Source: Leuctra nigra (Eukaryota; Arthropoda; Insecta; Plecoptera; Leuctridae). Taken from it: a DNA stretch of 64,000 bases. The translations under genes and the position numbers were made by a program. Location: NCBI GenBank assembly GCA_934045905.1, contig OW203769.1:26815705-26879704 (forward strand), in the 5' to 3' direction. Under the pieces are notes generated by a model. The model did not search any database. It saw nothing but the letters and a program-made list of their open reading frames with translations, and was not told the origin of the DNA. Shown piece after piece: positions 1 to 11,800 of the stretch (position 1 is its first letter; each line of letters begins with the position of its first letter).

Positions 1-556
1 TTTTGGATTCAGCGCGTCAAAATACATAGGAATATTGACGTTGGCAACTTTTAACAGACCTTCCCGCCAAGTTGTGATGTTTTACTTCTGTTCCGCGACT
101 ATCAGCCCGCCGTGCATCAGACCGGGTGACGCTCACGCGCCTGGCGGTGGAACTGTGAACAGCGTGCCTTTTGAGACCGCGCGGGCAATGGGAACGAGAT
201 AGGGCGTTCTCTCACCTAACCTATATACCACCATGGTTCAAACTATGATTGGAATCAGCCTGCAGCATCTTATGGGATGAATAGGTGGCAGATAATGCAA
301 GAGAAACTGCAAACAAACTTTTTACTTTAGTTTTTTACCCCTCCTGTGCTTGACCCCCATGGACCGGTGCACCAATAGGTTGGCCCATCCCCTGACCTCC
401 ATGAGATGAAAATACAAAATGCATAAACAGTCGCTACAACAAAGCTTAAATACAGCATCGCTGTTGATGCGACTTTTAAATCCCCCCAAAATATTTGGAT
501 GATGACTGCGAGCATTCTATGATGAAAAATAAAAACGTTCAAGTGAGTTGCCTTAC
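1..556. other. ARMC2 intron 13 and unassigned left edge
   Basis: The sequence after the exon 13 donor (556 downward) should lead to the last ARMC2 exon. None of the three minus-strand frames shows the expected C-terminal block, so the last exon is probably outside the window. A GC-richer stretch at about 100-205 stands out from the AT-rich surroundings and may be a repeat. Confidence 0.4.
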
Positions 557-3500
557 CTAATGCGTCGATGAGCAGCCCAAGGAGCAGGTTCGTATCATCT
601 TCCCCGAACGCATCGTAAACGTTGCTCGTCTCAATAGAGTAGTTCCAGAGGGCTTGGCAGACGAGGTTGGCCAACTCCCAGTCCGTTTCGCTGCATTTCC
701 TCAGGACCAGTATGAGCCGATGAACTCCTCCCAAGTCTCGCAGTGCCGGCCGCTTGTCTCGGTCGGACATCATGTTCACGAGGATGCCGACGGTGGTCGA
801 CAGCAGCTCGCTGTCGTCTCGAGCCAGGAACTCCACCAGGCGTCGGAAACCTGAGGACGATGTTACTTTAGACTTATAATTCTCATGCAGATGCATTAGT
901 TTCCATGTTAACACCAGGGGTTAGATTCACAAAGAGTATTATCTGCTAATATGTACTCTCTTTTGTTATATTTAATTTTTGTGATTTGGTATTAAATCTA
1001 AGATAATTACGTTAAGCCGAAGATACTTCTTGTGAATCCAGGCCTATATAGTCTTGCAAATCTTTTGTAGGCGCAGTTTTACAGTTTTTAACTTTATACC
1101 TACTCTTTCTTAGTAAGTCTCTAACTTTAAAAATATAAAATACTAACAAAATATAATTAAAAATATAATAAAACAAAAATAGATGATATAATAAAATGAT
1201 AAGGTGTCGACCCTTCTGTATTTACCTAGTACCTATATAGCATCATACCGTAAGAAACACTATCTTTAAATTATTGAGACCATTCCTCTGCACCTGATGA
1301 TCTGGAAACTCTAGACTAATGAAACTCACCTCCACTCTCGACTATGAAATCTCTCGTGTCCTTCGATCGGGAAAGATTGCCGAAGACTCTGGTTGCTTCT
1401 ACGATGCTGTCTTTGTCTTCTTCATTCAAGAGTGCGGCAAGGGCTTGCGCTATCTCCAACTGTCGCTGGCCGAAAGCGCCACCCTCGCTCGGCTGGTAGT
1501 ATGACAGGTTGTTGAGCGTGCTGAGAACGCTGTGGATCAACTCAGCGCTCTCGGAGACCGACTTGCGACGCAGAACGGTCAGCAACATGTCGAGGAAACG
1601 ACCACCATTCTGTAAAATACAGTAAACCCTCAATAAGTACTTGTCGCAGTTGATTTTTTTCCAATCATAATTAATAAATATAGTAAATGACCATTGAGCA
1701 GCAGCATGCTCTCTTTTGACAAGAGTGTTCGATTAATATATAGGTACTCAGAGGTATGTTGGGTTCTTTTCTTTGTGCGTGCAGGGTTTGAACTTTTGAA
1801 GATCAGAATATTACTCTTTTTCACAATTTCTACAATTGTTTTGCATACCATTTTCCACCATATATATTTGAATTATAGAATGACAATATTATGCAGACCA
1901 TTTCTGCTAAGATGACTCCATTAGGTACACCCGCGGTCAGAAAAATTGACGGGAAACTGCTAAGTTGGAGCTGGAATGACCGTCAATATATGTTGAATGG
2001 AGAAATAATCATTAGGTATGAGGAGGTTGGTTGGTTTTTACTTTTTATAATCAAACCCTCCAACCCCTCATGCTCAAAATCTACATTTACCTCTGTGTTT
2101 TTCACACACAAAAAACAATTATTTTAGCAAAATAACAATTAATATGTTTTATTGGATGCATTCACACTGCAACTGAATTGATTAGGTACCTTGTTGTTTA
2201 TCTTGATAATAGTTGACTGTTCCACTGGATCCGCATCACACTTGCTGTCACACTCCGCAGCTTCCGATGAACCAGACAGAGTGGAACCAACCATAGGATT
2301 GATACTCATGTTAGCCACAATACGGATTATCTGCAAGATAAATAAATACACACTTCACAGCAATCAGAGACATCACAAGGAAATGCACTTTGCACCGGAA
2401 TGCTGCTGAATTCAATCTTAAATATCTACAGAACATCTGCCTCAAATATTTAAAAATACATTTGTAACAAAAAAAAGGTATTTTACTGATAAAATTTGCA
2501 AAATAACAAGAGTTAGAATATATTTTATGAAGAAGATAAATAAACAGATTGATGTATTGTATAATAACTAAATTAATGACTTTTGCTACCTACTACTTTA
2601 GTAATTATTATTACATTTTCACTTAACAATAGTTATTTTCTGTTAAAACACTCTTCATTTTCAAGTATTCAATAATTTTCATTTAAAATTGATCTTTATT
2701 GATCGAGGTATTAATGTTGAAATCTTTCAAAGAGTAGAGAAAAAGTAGACTTGAAAATACTATTGGCCCCCATCAATCATCATGAACATGGCAGAAGAAT
2801 TACTGCAATCTTTGATTCAACCACGGGATGGGAGGGGGGGGAGGGGGTCCAACTTAAACTGTACCCACCTTGACAATAACATCTTCAATGGAGCCGTTGG
2901 AACCAGAATCTGAATCCGCGATACCTGGCGGGCGGTCGAGGTCAACGAGACGCTTCAAATCTTTATCCAAATATATTCTTAAAAGATTAATCAGCGACTC
3001 CAGTGCACCCTGCTCATTATAAAACTGGAACAAATAATTAACCAAGAATTAACACATGCAAGTTATTCACAAGATATCTTACGAACACGATACAAGTGTG
3101 CTGCAGTTTCGCATCCATTCATATATATTCTTTTAATGATTATTTATAGTTGAAGATTATTAAAAAAAAAATGGAGTACAGAACACTATAAATGAAATAC
3201 CTCTAAAAAGATACATTTTGGCTTTGCACAGAATATATAAATTAATCTTGACATTGCATACATTAAAGAACTGCGCTATATGTTGGTACACCAATGATAT
3301 CATTGGTTGTCAATGTCATCAATGCTAACATTGATATCAGAGCTAATTTATTTATTTCTGCGGTATTTGCTCCGTTTGCGGTTTATTAAAGCAATGTTTT
3401 GCCAATATGGCGGTCGGTATCTTTGCGTCAGTTTTAGGTATCGGAGTGAAAGGGCAAGCAAAGAATACAATGAATTTCACAAAATTAGTTTTTAAAAATC

Positions 3501-5265
3501 TCTAATCTCCCTTCTCTAACACAACAGGCTATTTTCTGCATTTTCTTATACGAGCACAAGCCTACCTTTGTTCTCGCAATGTCACTTCTTGCCATGAGAT
3601 TTCCGAGAGCGTATCCGAGTCGTACGATGATGTCTTGTCGACCTGGGTACTTCTCGAAGAGTTTGACAAACACGCGGAAGATGTTTGCGTAGGAGACAAT
3701 TGTGGCACAACACTCATCGTTGGTGGAAATAATGCTGTTGGAACACACACAAGAATACAATACTTTCATGGAATATTTCAATTCAATACTCATCAAAAGT
3801 GACTTGGTTTATAGTTATAAATAGGTCCTAACAATATATTTATCTTAAGGTTTAGGAAAATAACCATATGAAATTTATTCCCAATAACACCCAGTAATAA
3901 TCTGTACCTAGAGGTAGAAGGCCCTATGCAATTCAATTATTATTGAGGTGAGCTCAAAAACTATTAATTCTGCCTTCATCCAATCATTATGATATTGTAA
4001 TGTTGACATGAGGTAAGAGAATACTTTCAAACTATCTTTGTTGACTTCAGTCATATTACAATTGATAGTTTGATTAGGTACATGATTCCAAAAGTGTGGA
4101 ATGATTAAAGAGAATGAATGATCGAGAGAATTGACATCAGGCCTTCTACCTCTGAGGTACAGAAACATTTCGATTGCTCTCAGGCCTGAGTATAAATATG
4201 GTAACATTTGAAATGTCAAGAAAATTACCTGAGTGTGCGAGACACATTGCTGATGACGTCCAAATCCGAGGAGAAGAGTTCCATGGCGCGACACAGTTGG
4301 TCGACGGCGCCACTTGTCACGAAGCGCGGAATCATTTCCTCTTCCCCGGCTACGTTGCGTAATGCTCCAGTTAGTTGGAAGAGGGCGTGGCTTGTTTGTT
4401 CCGGGATCGACGTTCCTTCAGAACGCTGTCAACAAACACAAAACTTAAAATCAAAATGCTTAGCACTAGTTTTTCATAAAGGTACTTCGAAAAAAAATTG
4501 CTTTTATTTCTTTATTTTTCCAGCGAAAGAAATGTTTTATAAAATATTTTAGTGAAATTAATAGGTAGGTATTGTAGAAAATTAATATTTAAGCAGAAAC
4601 TGACATTTAAAAAGAACATGCTGCACAGAGTGTAAGATTAGAAATAATGTAAAAATGAATGAAACAAAAACGAATACATAGATGCAATTCAAGGAAGAAT
4701 AAAGAGATGGTACACCTACAGCAGCGTTGACAATTTTCATATGAAGAACCATCAATTCAAGAGTGCCAATATGTAATACTCTGTTCAGAATAATGTTGTT
4801 CATGGTCAAGAACTTGAGAGCACCGTATCCATAAACACAAGCTTCTGCATCTTCCAGAGGACTCGCACATCCAAATGACTCCAAAAACAGTTCTAAAATA
4901 ACAGAAAACATGGATTCAGTACACGACATGAATCTTGTCATGAAATGTGTGTTGAATATGAAAATCAGGTGCATTACCTAATACATTGTTCTTCATAAAC
5001 AAATGATCATTTTTGTCATTTCTCGAAACTTTGAAGACAAGTTTACAAACTCCCGAGAGATTGCTAGCTCTGACTCGAAATGATAAAATTATTCTTGCTA
5101 TTTCAATTAGCAAATAATCGTCGGTACGCTCAACAAATTTGTACAAACATTTGAGAACTTGCGACTTAATTTTGTTACTTCTTACATTCGAACCAATTGC
5201 TTTTTCCATGATTAATGCATCATAAAGTTTGTGCACGTTTTTTATAACTTCCAAATCGTTACCAT
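557..5265 (-). CDS. ARMC2: ARMC2 armadillo-repeat half (exons 6-13)
   Basis: Residues about 487-1052. Helical, Leu-rich repeats of armadillo type are seen throughout: exon 6 (VCKLVFKVSRNDKNDHLF), exon 8 (ALFQLTGALRNVAGEEEM and VDQLCRAMELF), exon 9 (VRLGYALGNLMARSD), exons 10-11 (IEDVIVK joined to IIRIVANMSINPMVG), exon 12 (VLSTLNNLSYYQ, EATRVFGNLSRSKDTRDFI) and exon 13 (VGILVNMMSDRDKRPAL, LANLVCQALWNYS). Exons 10-13 follow the vertebrate order closely. Exon 11 also carries a Cys/Asp/Ser-rich insert. These repeats are the likely protein-binding surface for axonemal cargo; that role is inferred from the family. Confidence 0.85.
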
Positions 5266-8200
5266 CTGGAACAGGAAAATACAATGTCAATTAATTTATT
5301 TATTGAGCAAATTATTTGGGATTTCAAGTTCAATATTTATGTAATTGCACTTGCCTTTTTCAGCTAAAATGTTTAATGTGGTCAATAAACTTTGCACGGA
5401 TTCATTATTTTCAGGCGTAAGGACGGTTAAATTGGATACTTTGTAGTCAATAGCCTCGTCATCAAACGAAATCAATTCATTTGTTTTTGGTCCCATGATT
5501 GAATCAATATCATGTGGCACAACCCTGTCAGATGTACGTGAAGTGATGGATTTATACTTGAATTTGAGTACATCGGCAGTTAATTTAGATACATTCATAT
5601 CATCAGAGTCAATGGTATTATCAACTTTTGATCCAAAGAAATTTACTTCTTTATCAGTTATTTCAGAATCCAGAATATTCACAACATCACAGTTTAGATT
5701 CTTGGACGGCTTAGTCAAACTGTATTTGTTTAATCTATTTTCTGTTGTATATTCTGTGTCATTATTTATGGCGTTTTGAAACTCTTGCTGCGTATCGTTT
5801 ACCACAGAAGTTCTTTCATCTTGGCTGACCTTCAGCTGGGAAACACTGTCAATATGTCCTTCCTTTGGATTAGCTACGTCCAACTGCCATTTCTCAACAT
5901 CAAAGAAGTTGACAGTTTTTTCATCATCATCCATCGTTGTTATTGTGTCGTCCATCATCCTATCCAAATGCTTCAACTTTCCTTTTACTTTCTTTGAACG
6001 ATGATTAGAAGGATTTGATTCATTCTTGGGCTGGACAATTTCAGTTGAATGTGCACTGACTGTTTCCTGTTCATTAGTGACAGCTAAACATAAAAAAACT
6101 CATTAAGTACTGTTTTAATTATGCATGTGATGACTTGGGTTCATTAAACCCTAGTCACACTATAATTTTATTGATTCATTAACTGTACTCTAGTCAGTGG
6201 ATGATATATAATATGGCCAGGTTTGCATTTGTAGACATTTCGGAATTTGTTTCCGTTGTCTTCTGGCAGTAAATTGTTTGAATAAATCACTGTTTCTTCA
6301 CAATAAAATGATCTGTGCAGATATAATACAGATTTATAGACAAATTAGTAGGTACATAATTTTTGACTAGATTTCCTTATCAATTAGTAAGCTGACAAAT
6401 CCACTCGACTCTATTCCAAATAATATCACTAATTTTATACCCAATATTAATGCTATGAATACCCTATTATGGTCTATAATTTTTAAGAATTATTGTTAAC
6501 TTATATCATACCTATTGAATACAATACGTATATTTGAACAACTTGTCAAGGTGAAAAAACTATTATATCAATTTAACATTTTTCTCTGGAATAATTTAAA
6601 AAAAAATTATATACATCCTCCCTATCACATTTATTCAGTCACCTTTAATTTGAAAAAACCTCATCTTCAGTTCTTGACCATATATGAATTGATTTTTACA
6701 TTGTATATTGTGTCAGTTTGTTAGTAAAGATAAATAAATGTTCCCTCTCACCCAAAGTATCGCTGCCCGTCAGTTGTGTTAAGTCCGACTCGATGCTTCG
6801 CGTTCTCTGTACCGGGCTGCTGCGCGACAGTCGCGACATTTGTCTCGGGTCAACTACCTCTTCTTCAGATTCAATGTCTTCAGGAACTAACATGGATAAT
6901 AATATACATTATTAGGTATTGCCTACATTATTAAGTTTCAATAAAATACATATTTGTTTACATTTTATCAAAAATGAAATAGTTTTATAAAAGGTAAAGT
7001 AATTTTTTTAAATAAACTGACCCATCAAACTGAAAATGTAACATTGAACAGTTTCAATCTACCAGCGCATTGGTTTGACTCACGGTTATCGAGTGAAGCA
7101 GACACTCGGAAGTGTCGTCTGTTGATGGATGGAAGCTTCAGCCTAGTGGTCGCACTCTCCGTACACCGGACTGTCACATCCTCCATGGATTCACTCGCGG
7201 ACTGCGAGCGCGGTTTCTTCTGCGGTCGAGTCTCCGAAAAGTATTCCTCGAAGGCTTCGTCCTCGAAGAGAGTGTTCCAGCGATGGTATTTGGCCGCATG
7301 TGTAGATGGATGAGGCAGAGGATGAAGTCGGCGAATTGTCGGAGAAGGAGGGGTGGCTGGGTCCTCTTGATTGTTTAGATACCCCAAGCTGAGAGACAAA
7401 ATCATATTAGGCTTTGGAGAACAGAGGTTCATGACTGTTAATTTCAAGTGGTAGAGTAATGAAAAGTTATTTTACTGTTGTGTACTTTTACCTCTATACT
7501 TTACTAATTAGTAATTAAATTAGGTACTAGGGAAACCGTCTGTGTAGCACAACGCAATGTAAGCCTTTTTATTGCATGCAAATTAAATGTGTTTTGTTAT
7601 GTAAGTGTGTAATGTAAATATAATATTAATGGAGTTTTCAAGCGATCAGAGAAATTGGTTTAACAGCTTTCCAGACAAGTAATGTATACAAGATCATATA
7701 AATTCAACTCAATCCGAGAAAAGGTGTGAGCTGTATGCACCAACAATTGTATAAAATATCCAATACAAAAATGTCAAAAAAGATTTGCTTAAAATAATAA
7801 AGGGAGTCCGTATTTAAATCTAGTCATATTAATTATTAATTATTAATTCCGAGATAAAATTACAAGTTAATATATCATAATGATAGGATCTATTTTTACC
7901 TGAAGTTGCTTGGCGGTCTGTGGTTTGACGATCTTGAAGCACCGAACAGAGTTCTTTGCCGTTCCTTGGGAGTGAAAGGTCGCTTCGTATTTACTGGCCG
8001 AATTGTAGTTGGCATTTTTGAACTCTTAACTGAAAACAAGAGGCATTATTTATTTACACAATCCTTCAAATATAAACCAAATATTATTTGCAATTGAACC
8101 ATCTTACATTTTGCCTCCGGCTCTTTGGTAATGGCCGCTCTTGCTTCGCTGATGATTTCTGCACTTGTCTTCATCATCGTTGGCGGAGGTTTGTAGTACG

Positions 8201-8267
8201 TCGCTGACATTCTTCCATTCGCAGCACCCGAAGAACTACTGCCCAACCAATGTTGGTTTGCATCCAT
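557..8267 (-). CDS. ARMC2: ARMC2, armadillo repeat-containing protein 2 (13 exons, C-terminus outside window)
   Basis: Exons in transcript order: 8267-8108, 8029-7900, 7388-7084, 6886-6752, 6083-5355, 5265-4978, 4892-4720, 4425-4229, 3734-3566, 3024-2869, 2330-2190, 1609-1330, 850-557. All phases join without a stop and give 1052 residues. Identification is by recall of the vertebrate family: the N-terminal KTSAEIISEAR and KRPFTPKERQRTLFG blocks, then C-terminal blocks such as NNLSYYQ, EATRVFGNLS, TDWELANLVCQALWN and FGEDDTN. The family is an armadillo-repeat adaptor needed for radial-spoke/central-pair assembly of motile cilia and sperm flagella. Start chosen at the ATG at 8267, just upstream of the conserved block. 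Exon 13 ends in phase 1 with a good donor, so at least one more exon (about 50 residues in vertebrates) is missing. At 1052 residues before that exon it is longer than the vertebrate protein (about 870), mainly through an acidic exon 5. Confidence 0.9.
3904..4160. mobile_element. Short TIR element (MITE candidate) in ARMC2 intron 8
   Basis: About 257 bp in the intron between exons 8 and 9. Both ends carry an inverted copy of GTACCT(C)AGAGGTAGAAGGCC, extending imperfectly to about 28 bp. No ORF. No clear target-site duplication, so the superfamily is not assigned. Confidence 0.5.
5349..5354 (-). other. GC splice donor, ARMC2 intron 5
   Basis: On the minus strand exon 5 ends AAAAAG and the intron opens GCAAGT. 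The 89-bp intron (5354-5266) ends TTCCAG. Joining in phase 1 restores LAEK-DGNDLEV. The nearest GT (three bases into the intron) would put exon 6 into a frame with an immediate stop. So the GC donor is required by reading frame. Confidence 0.85.
5355..8267 (-). CDS. ARMC2: ARMC2 N-terminal low-complexity half (exons 1-5)
   Basis: Residues 1 to about 486. Exons 1-2 hold the conserved family signature (TSAEI..EAR and RPFTPKER..LFG). Exon 3 is rich in S, P and R and looks disordered. Exon 4 carries an SR/acidic patch. Exon 5 is a single 729-nt exon rich in D, E, N and S (for example MMDDTITTMDDDEK); it has no counterpart I recognise in the vertebrate protein and is probably a lineage-specific disordered linker. 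Exon 5 ends on a GC splice donor (see the entry at 5349-5354). Confidence 0.8.
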
Positions 8268-8895
8268 TTCTACCTAACTTATCACATGTGACACAACACA
8301 GATGCCCATTGCCAAGTTGCAGTCACCGTTCTTAATCAACTTCTGTTTATTTACTCAAATGCACTGATAGGTTTGTATGAAATACACATTGATACAATAA
8401 TTAGTAGACCACAATGTTCTTGGACAGTACTGGGTTTGAGACAGACTGACTGGCACAAGGACACATAATATTGATCCATTTCAAACCTCATGCATAAACA
8501 TTCCTTTTCCAGAGAATAATCAATATACTACCAAGAGGGTTGTTTAATCAATATTGTTGTTGCTAAATCATGGATTGCATGTCTGTTGCATCACTTCATT
8601 ATTAGCAATATGATTGGGTTAGGGGAAGGCTATGGGGGGGGGGGGAGGGGGGTAAAGTTAAAGGGTTGTAAATAAAAAAAAATATTAGTAACTACCTATA
8701 TAAAATTTATTTTCATGTAATTTCCATTATCTATGTTGATAAGTGATAACAAATATCATTGTCATTTTATTTTTTAAATAGTATCTAAAACTGAATAATA
8801 TTACCTAATTGAAACAATAATATTTGAATTATTCCACATTCTTTCACAAACAAATTATTTCTACTATTGCTTGATTGATTCTACATGACTGGAAT
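8268..8895. other. MDN1-ARMC2 intergenic region
   Basis: 628 bp between the MDN1 stop and the ARMC2 start codon, both genes on the minus strand. It must hold the MDN1 3' UTR and the ARMC2 promoter/5' UTR. It contains a G-rich run at 8634-8652 and AATAAA signals near the MDN1 stop. No ORF of note, and no TATA box I could defend. Confidence 0.6.
8766..8771 (-). terminator. Candidate MDN1 poly(A) signal
   Basis: AATAAA on the minus strand, 125 bp after the MDN1 stop codon (8898-8896). A second AATAAA lies at 8711-8706. Either could direct 3' end formation. Only the motif and its position support this. Confidence 0.45.
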
Positions 8896-11800
8896 TTACT
8901 TAGCGTCAGTGTTGGTTACAAGTTCGAACCACTGTCGCAAGGCCTCACTTAGCACAGCCGGCAGTGCGTTAATGTCGCGCAGGATCAAATAGAACGGGAA
9001 CGGAAAGCCGTCCAAGTACGAGTTGATGCTCACTTTGCCGTCCTTGAATGTTGGCACGCGTATGTCCAGAATAGAGTCCTGAAAACAAAAATACAATTTA
9101 AACCTATTTTATTGTTACCTACACAACAATAATGATATCCTAATATTTTTTGGATTAGCAATATTTTTATAGTAATAAATACTAATAAATGTACAATTTA
9201 GTAATGCAATTGATCCTAATATTTGTATATTACTAGTGCCAGAGTTTTTACAGTTTTCATTATTAGTAGAGGGCCAAGTGGTATCCCGTAGGATCGTCGT
9301 GAAGGGAAGGTGCCACCAGTGTTGGGTAAGTTCCTTTTGAAAAGGAACTAGTTCCCGTTCCAAGTTCCTCGCCGAAAAAAGGAACTAGTTCCAGTTCCAG
9401 TTCCTTCTATAATGAAAGGAACTATTCCGTTCCTAGTTCCTTTATAAAAGGAACTTAGTTCCTTTTAGTTCCTTTTTAAAGAAAGGTGTAATTTTAATTG
9501 GAATATAAAAAATTGCAATCTGCAAATTAAAAATTAAAAATTAAAAATTTAATCACTGTATCACAGCAGATTTGAAAAGATTATAAGAGAGATAAGAAGA
9601 TTCGTAAAAACTAAAAATTCAGTGGCGATGTGATGTGTCCTACCTACACAGTGATCGGAAAGGAAATGGGAGGAAGGAAACAAAGTAAAAGCTAAAAAGA
9701 CAACTATCTGAGATCTGAAATCTGTGTGCCTGCGCACTGCACTTGTTCACGAGTCATTAGTCATTACTAGGAATGGAGTTCTTTGGTCTGAAGGGTTGGC
9801 CACGCGACCAGAGCGAATGGAAATCACAGCCTTCTATACCTAAGATGAATAGTGTATCCACTGAACGCGAAAACGTGTAACATTTTTTGATAATAAAATA
9901 TGACTTTGAATTCTCTGTAGAACGACGCGATCCTGGCGGCATATGGAAGAACTACATAGTGTTAAGTTTTTATTATCTTATTTACCCTTTGTTATTTCAT
10001 TTATTAAACCAGAGTTGTTTTATTTAAATTATTATTATTATTATTAAAGCAGATTGTTTACAGCACTTCAGGCCGTATTCTGCATCCTAAATGCCATTTA
10101 TCTTTATTTAAGAAGTCTCCATCGCGAAGACCTCTTCTTCTCATGGCAGTGTCAACTCCTTCTGCCCACCTCCTCCTTGGTCTTCCTCTCTTTCTTCTTC
10201 TTGACGGTACCCATGACCAGGCTCTCATTGGCAATCTTTCATCTGGCATCCTTCTCAGATGGCCATACCATAAGAGTTGCTTCATCTCTATGTAATCCGT
10301 CAGTGATGTCTCCACTCCCATCATTTCCCGTATACGGTCGTTCCTCACATGGTCGAGTATCGTAACCTTGCAGCATCTTCTCCAGTACCCCATCTCCATT
10401 GCTCGGACTCTTTGTGCCATTCGGGAAGATAAGGTCCAGATTTCTGATCCATAGGAAGCGCAGCTTTCAACGAATGAGTTGTAAATACGTGTTTTTGTCT
10501 TGGTTGAGATGACATCGTTCCAAAGCACTGGGTGTAATTGTCTGGTGATCGCTCTTCCTCTGCCCAGCTTGTTCAGCACATCCCTCTCATCCGTTCCGTC
10601 AGCCGTCAATGTCACACCTAGATATTTGTACTCTGTTGTTAATCTTATAATACCTTTATCGGTTACCATGTCTTGACCCTCTCTTCCAATGACCATACAT
10701 TGAGTCTTATCCATATTCACATATTCCATATTATTTATTTAAATACTAATATAATAATAATAAGTCAAAATATGTTCTTAAAATGGCATTTTGAATGAGA
10801 AATAAGAATAAAATTTTTTAGTTGAAGCTTTGACCGCAGCGCAGACTAGCGCTGCGATCGAAAGAGAATCAAACTCGCCGCCCAAAATCATCTACATTCG
10901 GCCCAATGTTAAATGCGTTCAGTGGATACACTATTCATCTTAGGTATACAAGGCTGTGATTTCCATTCGCTCTGACGCGACTACAGGTAGATAGATGTCC
11001 ATTGTGTTAGGGTAGGTGACGACTGGTTTGAGTTATTTTTAGCCAAATAGCCAATATTTTAGAACCTTGCCAAATAGCTAGGGGGACATCTGACTTCTGA
11101 CAGAATTAATATGTTTGTAGACGAGTGCAGTTTTTCGGAATAAAAGTACATTCAAGTTTTAAACAAAGGAACTTAGCAAAAATCGTTACAGTTCCTCAAA
11201 AAAAGGAACTACACCGTTCCATAGTTCCTCCCTAGAAAAAAGGAACTAAGACGTTCCATAGTTCCTAAGAAAAGGAACTAGTTCCTAGGAACGGAACTAT
11301 TTCGTTCCGTTCCTACCCAACACTGGGTGCCACCTATCTCACTAAATGCATATATAGGTCCAAAACCTAAAAAATTTTGGTGCCACCCCCAGACCCCTGG
11401 CGGGGGCTGGGGGCTGGGGGCTAAAGTTATTCATTCCTGTACCCTACACGAAAAGACATAGAGGATTATTTTTTTTATTTAAGATAAAGAAAAAGAGGAG
11501 TTCGAGAAGAAGTCCGAACGATGAAAAAATAGCAACGGCGAACTCGTAGTAAATCCAGATGATGTAATCAAAATGTGGAAAGAGTACTTTGAGACCCTTC
11601 TCAATGTGCAATCAGGTGCCACAGAACAAGGGAAAGAACAAGAGAGAAGAGCAGAGGGAGAAGGAGGCACAGGAGAGGAGAGAGAGGAAGCAGATGTAAG
11701 CGAAATGGAAGTTGGGAAAGCACTGGGAGAGATGAAGAATGGGCGAGCTCCAGGAATAGACGAGGTGACAATGGAAATGGTAAAAGCGGCATGAGAAACA

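Noticed and set aside
100..205. Last ARMC2 exon in the GC-richer left edge
   Set aside because: Acceptor-like TTAG is present near 215, but the frame gives a short Pro-rich peptide unlike the conserved ARMC2 C-terminus.
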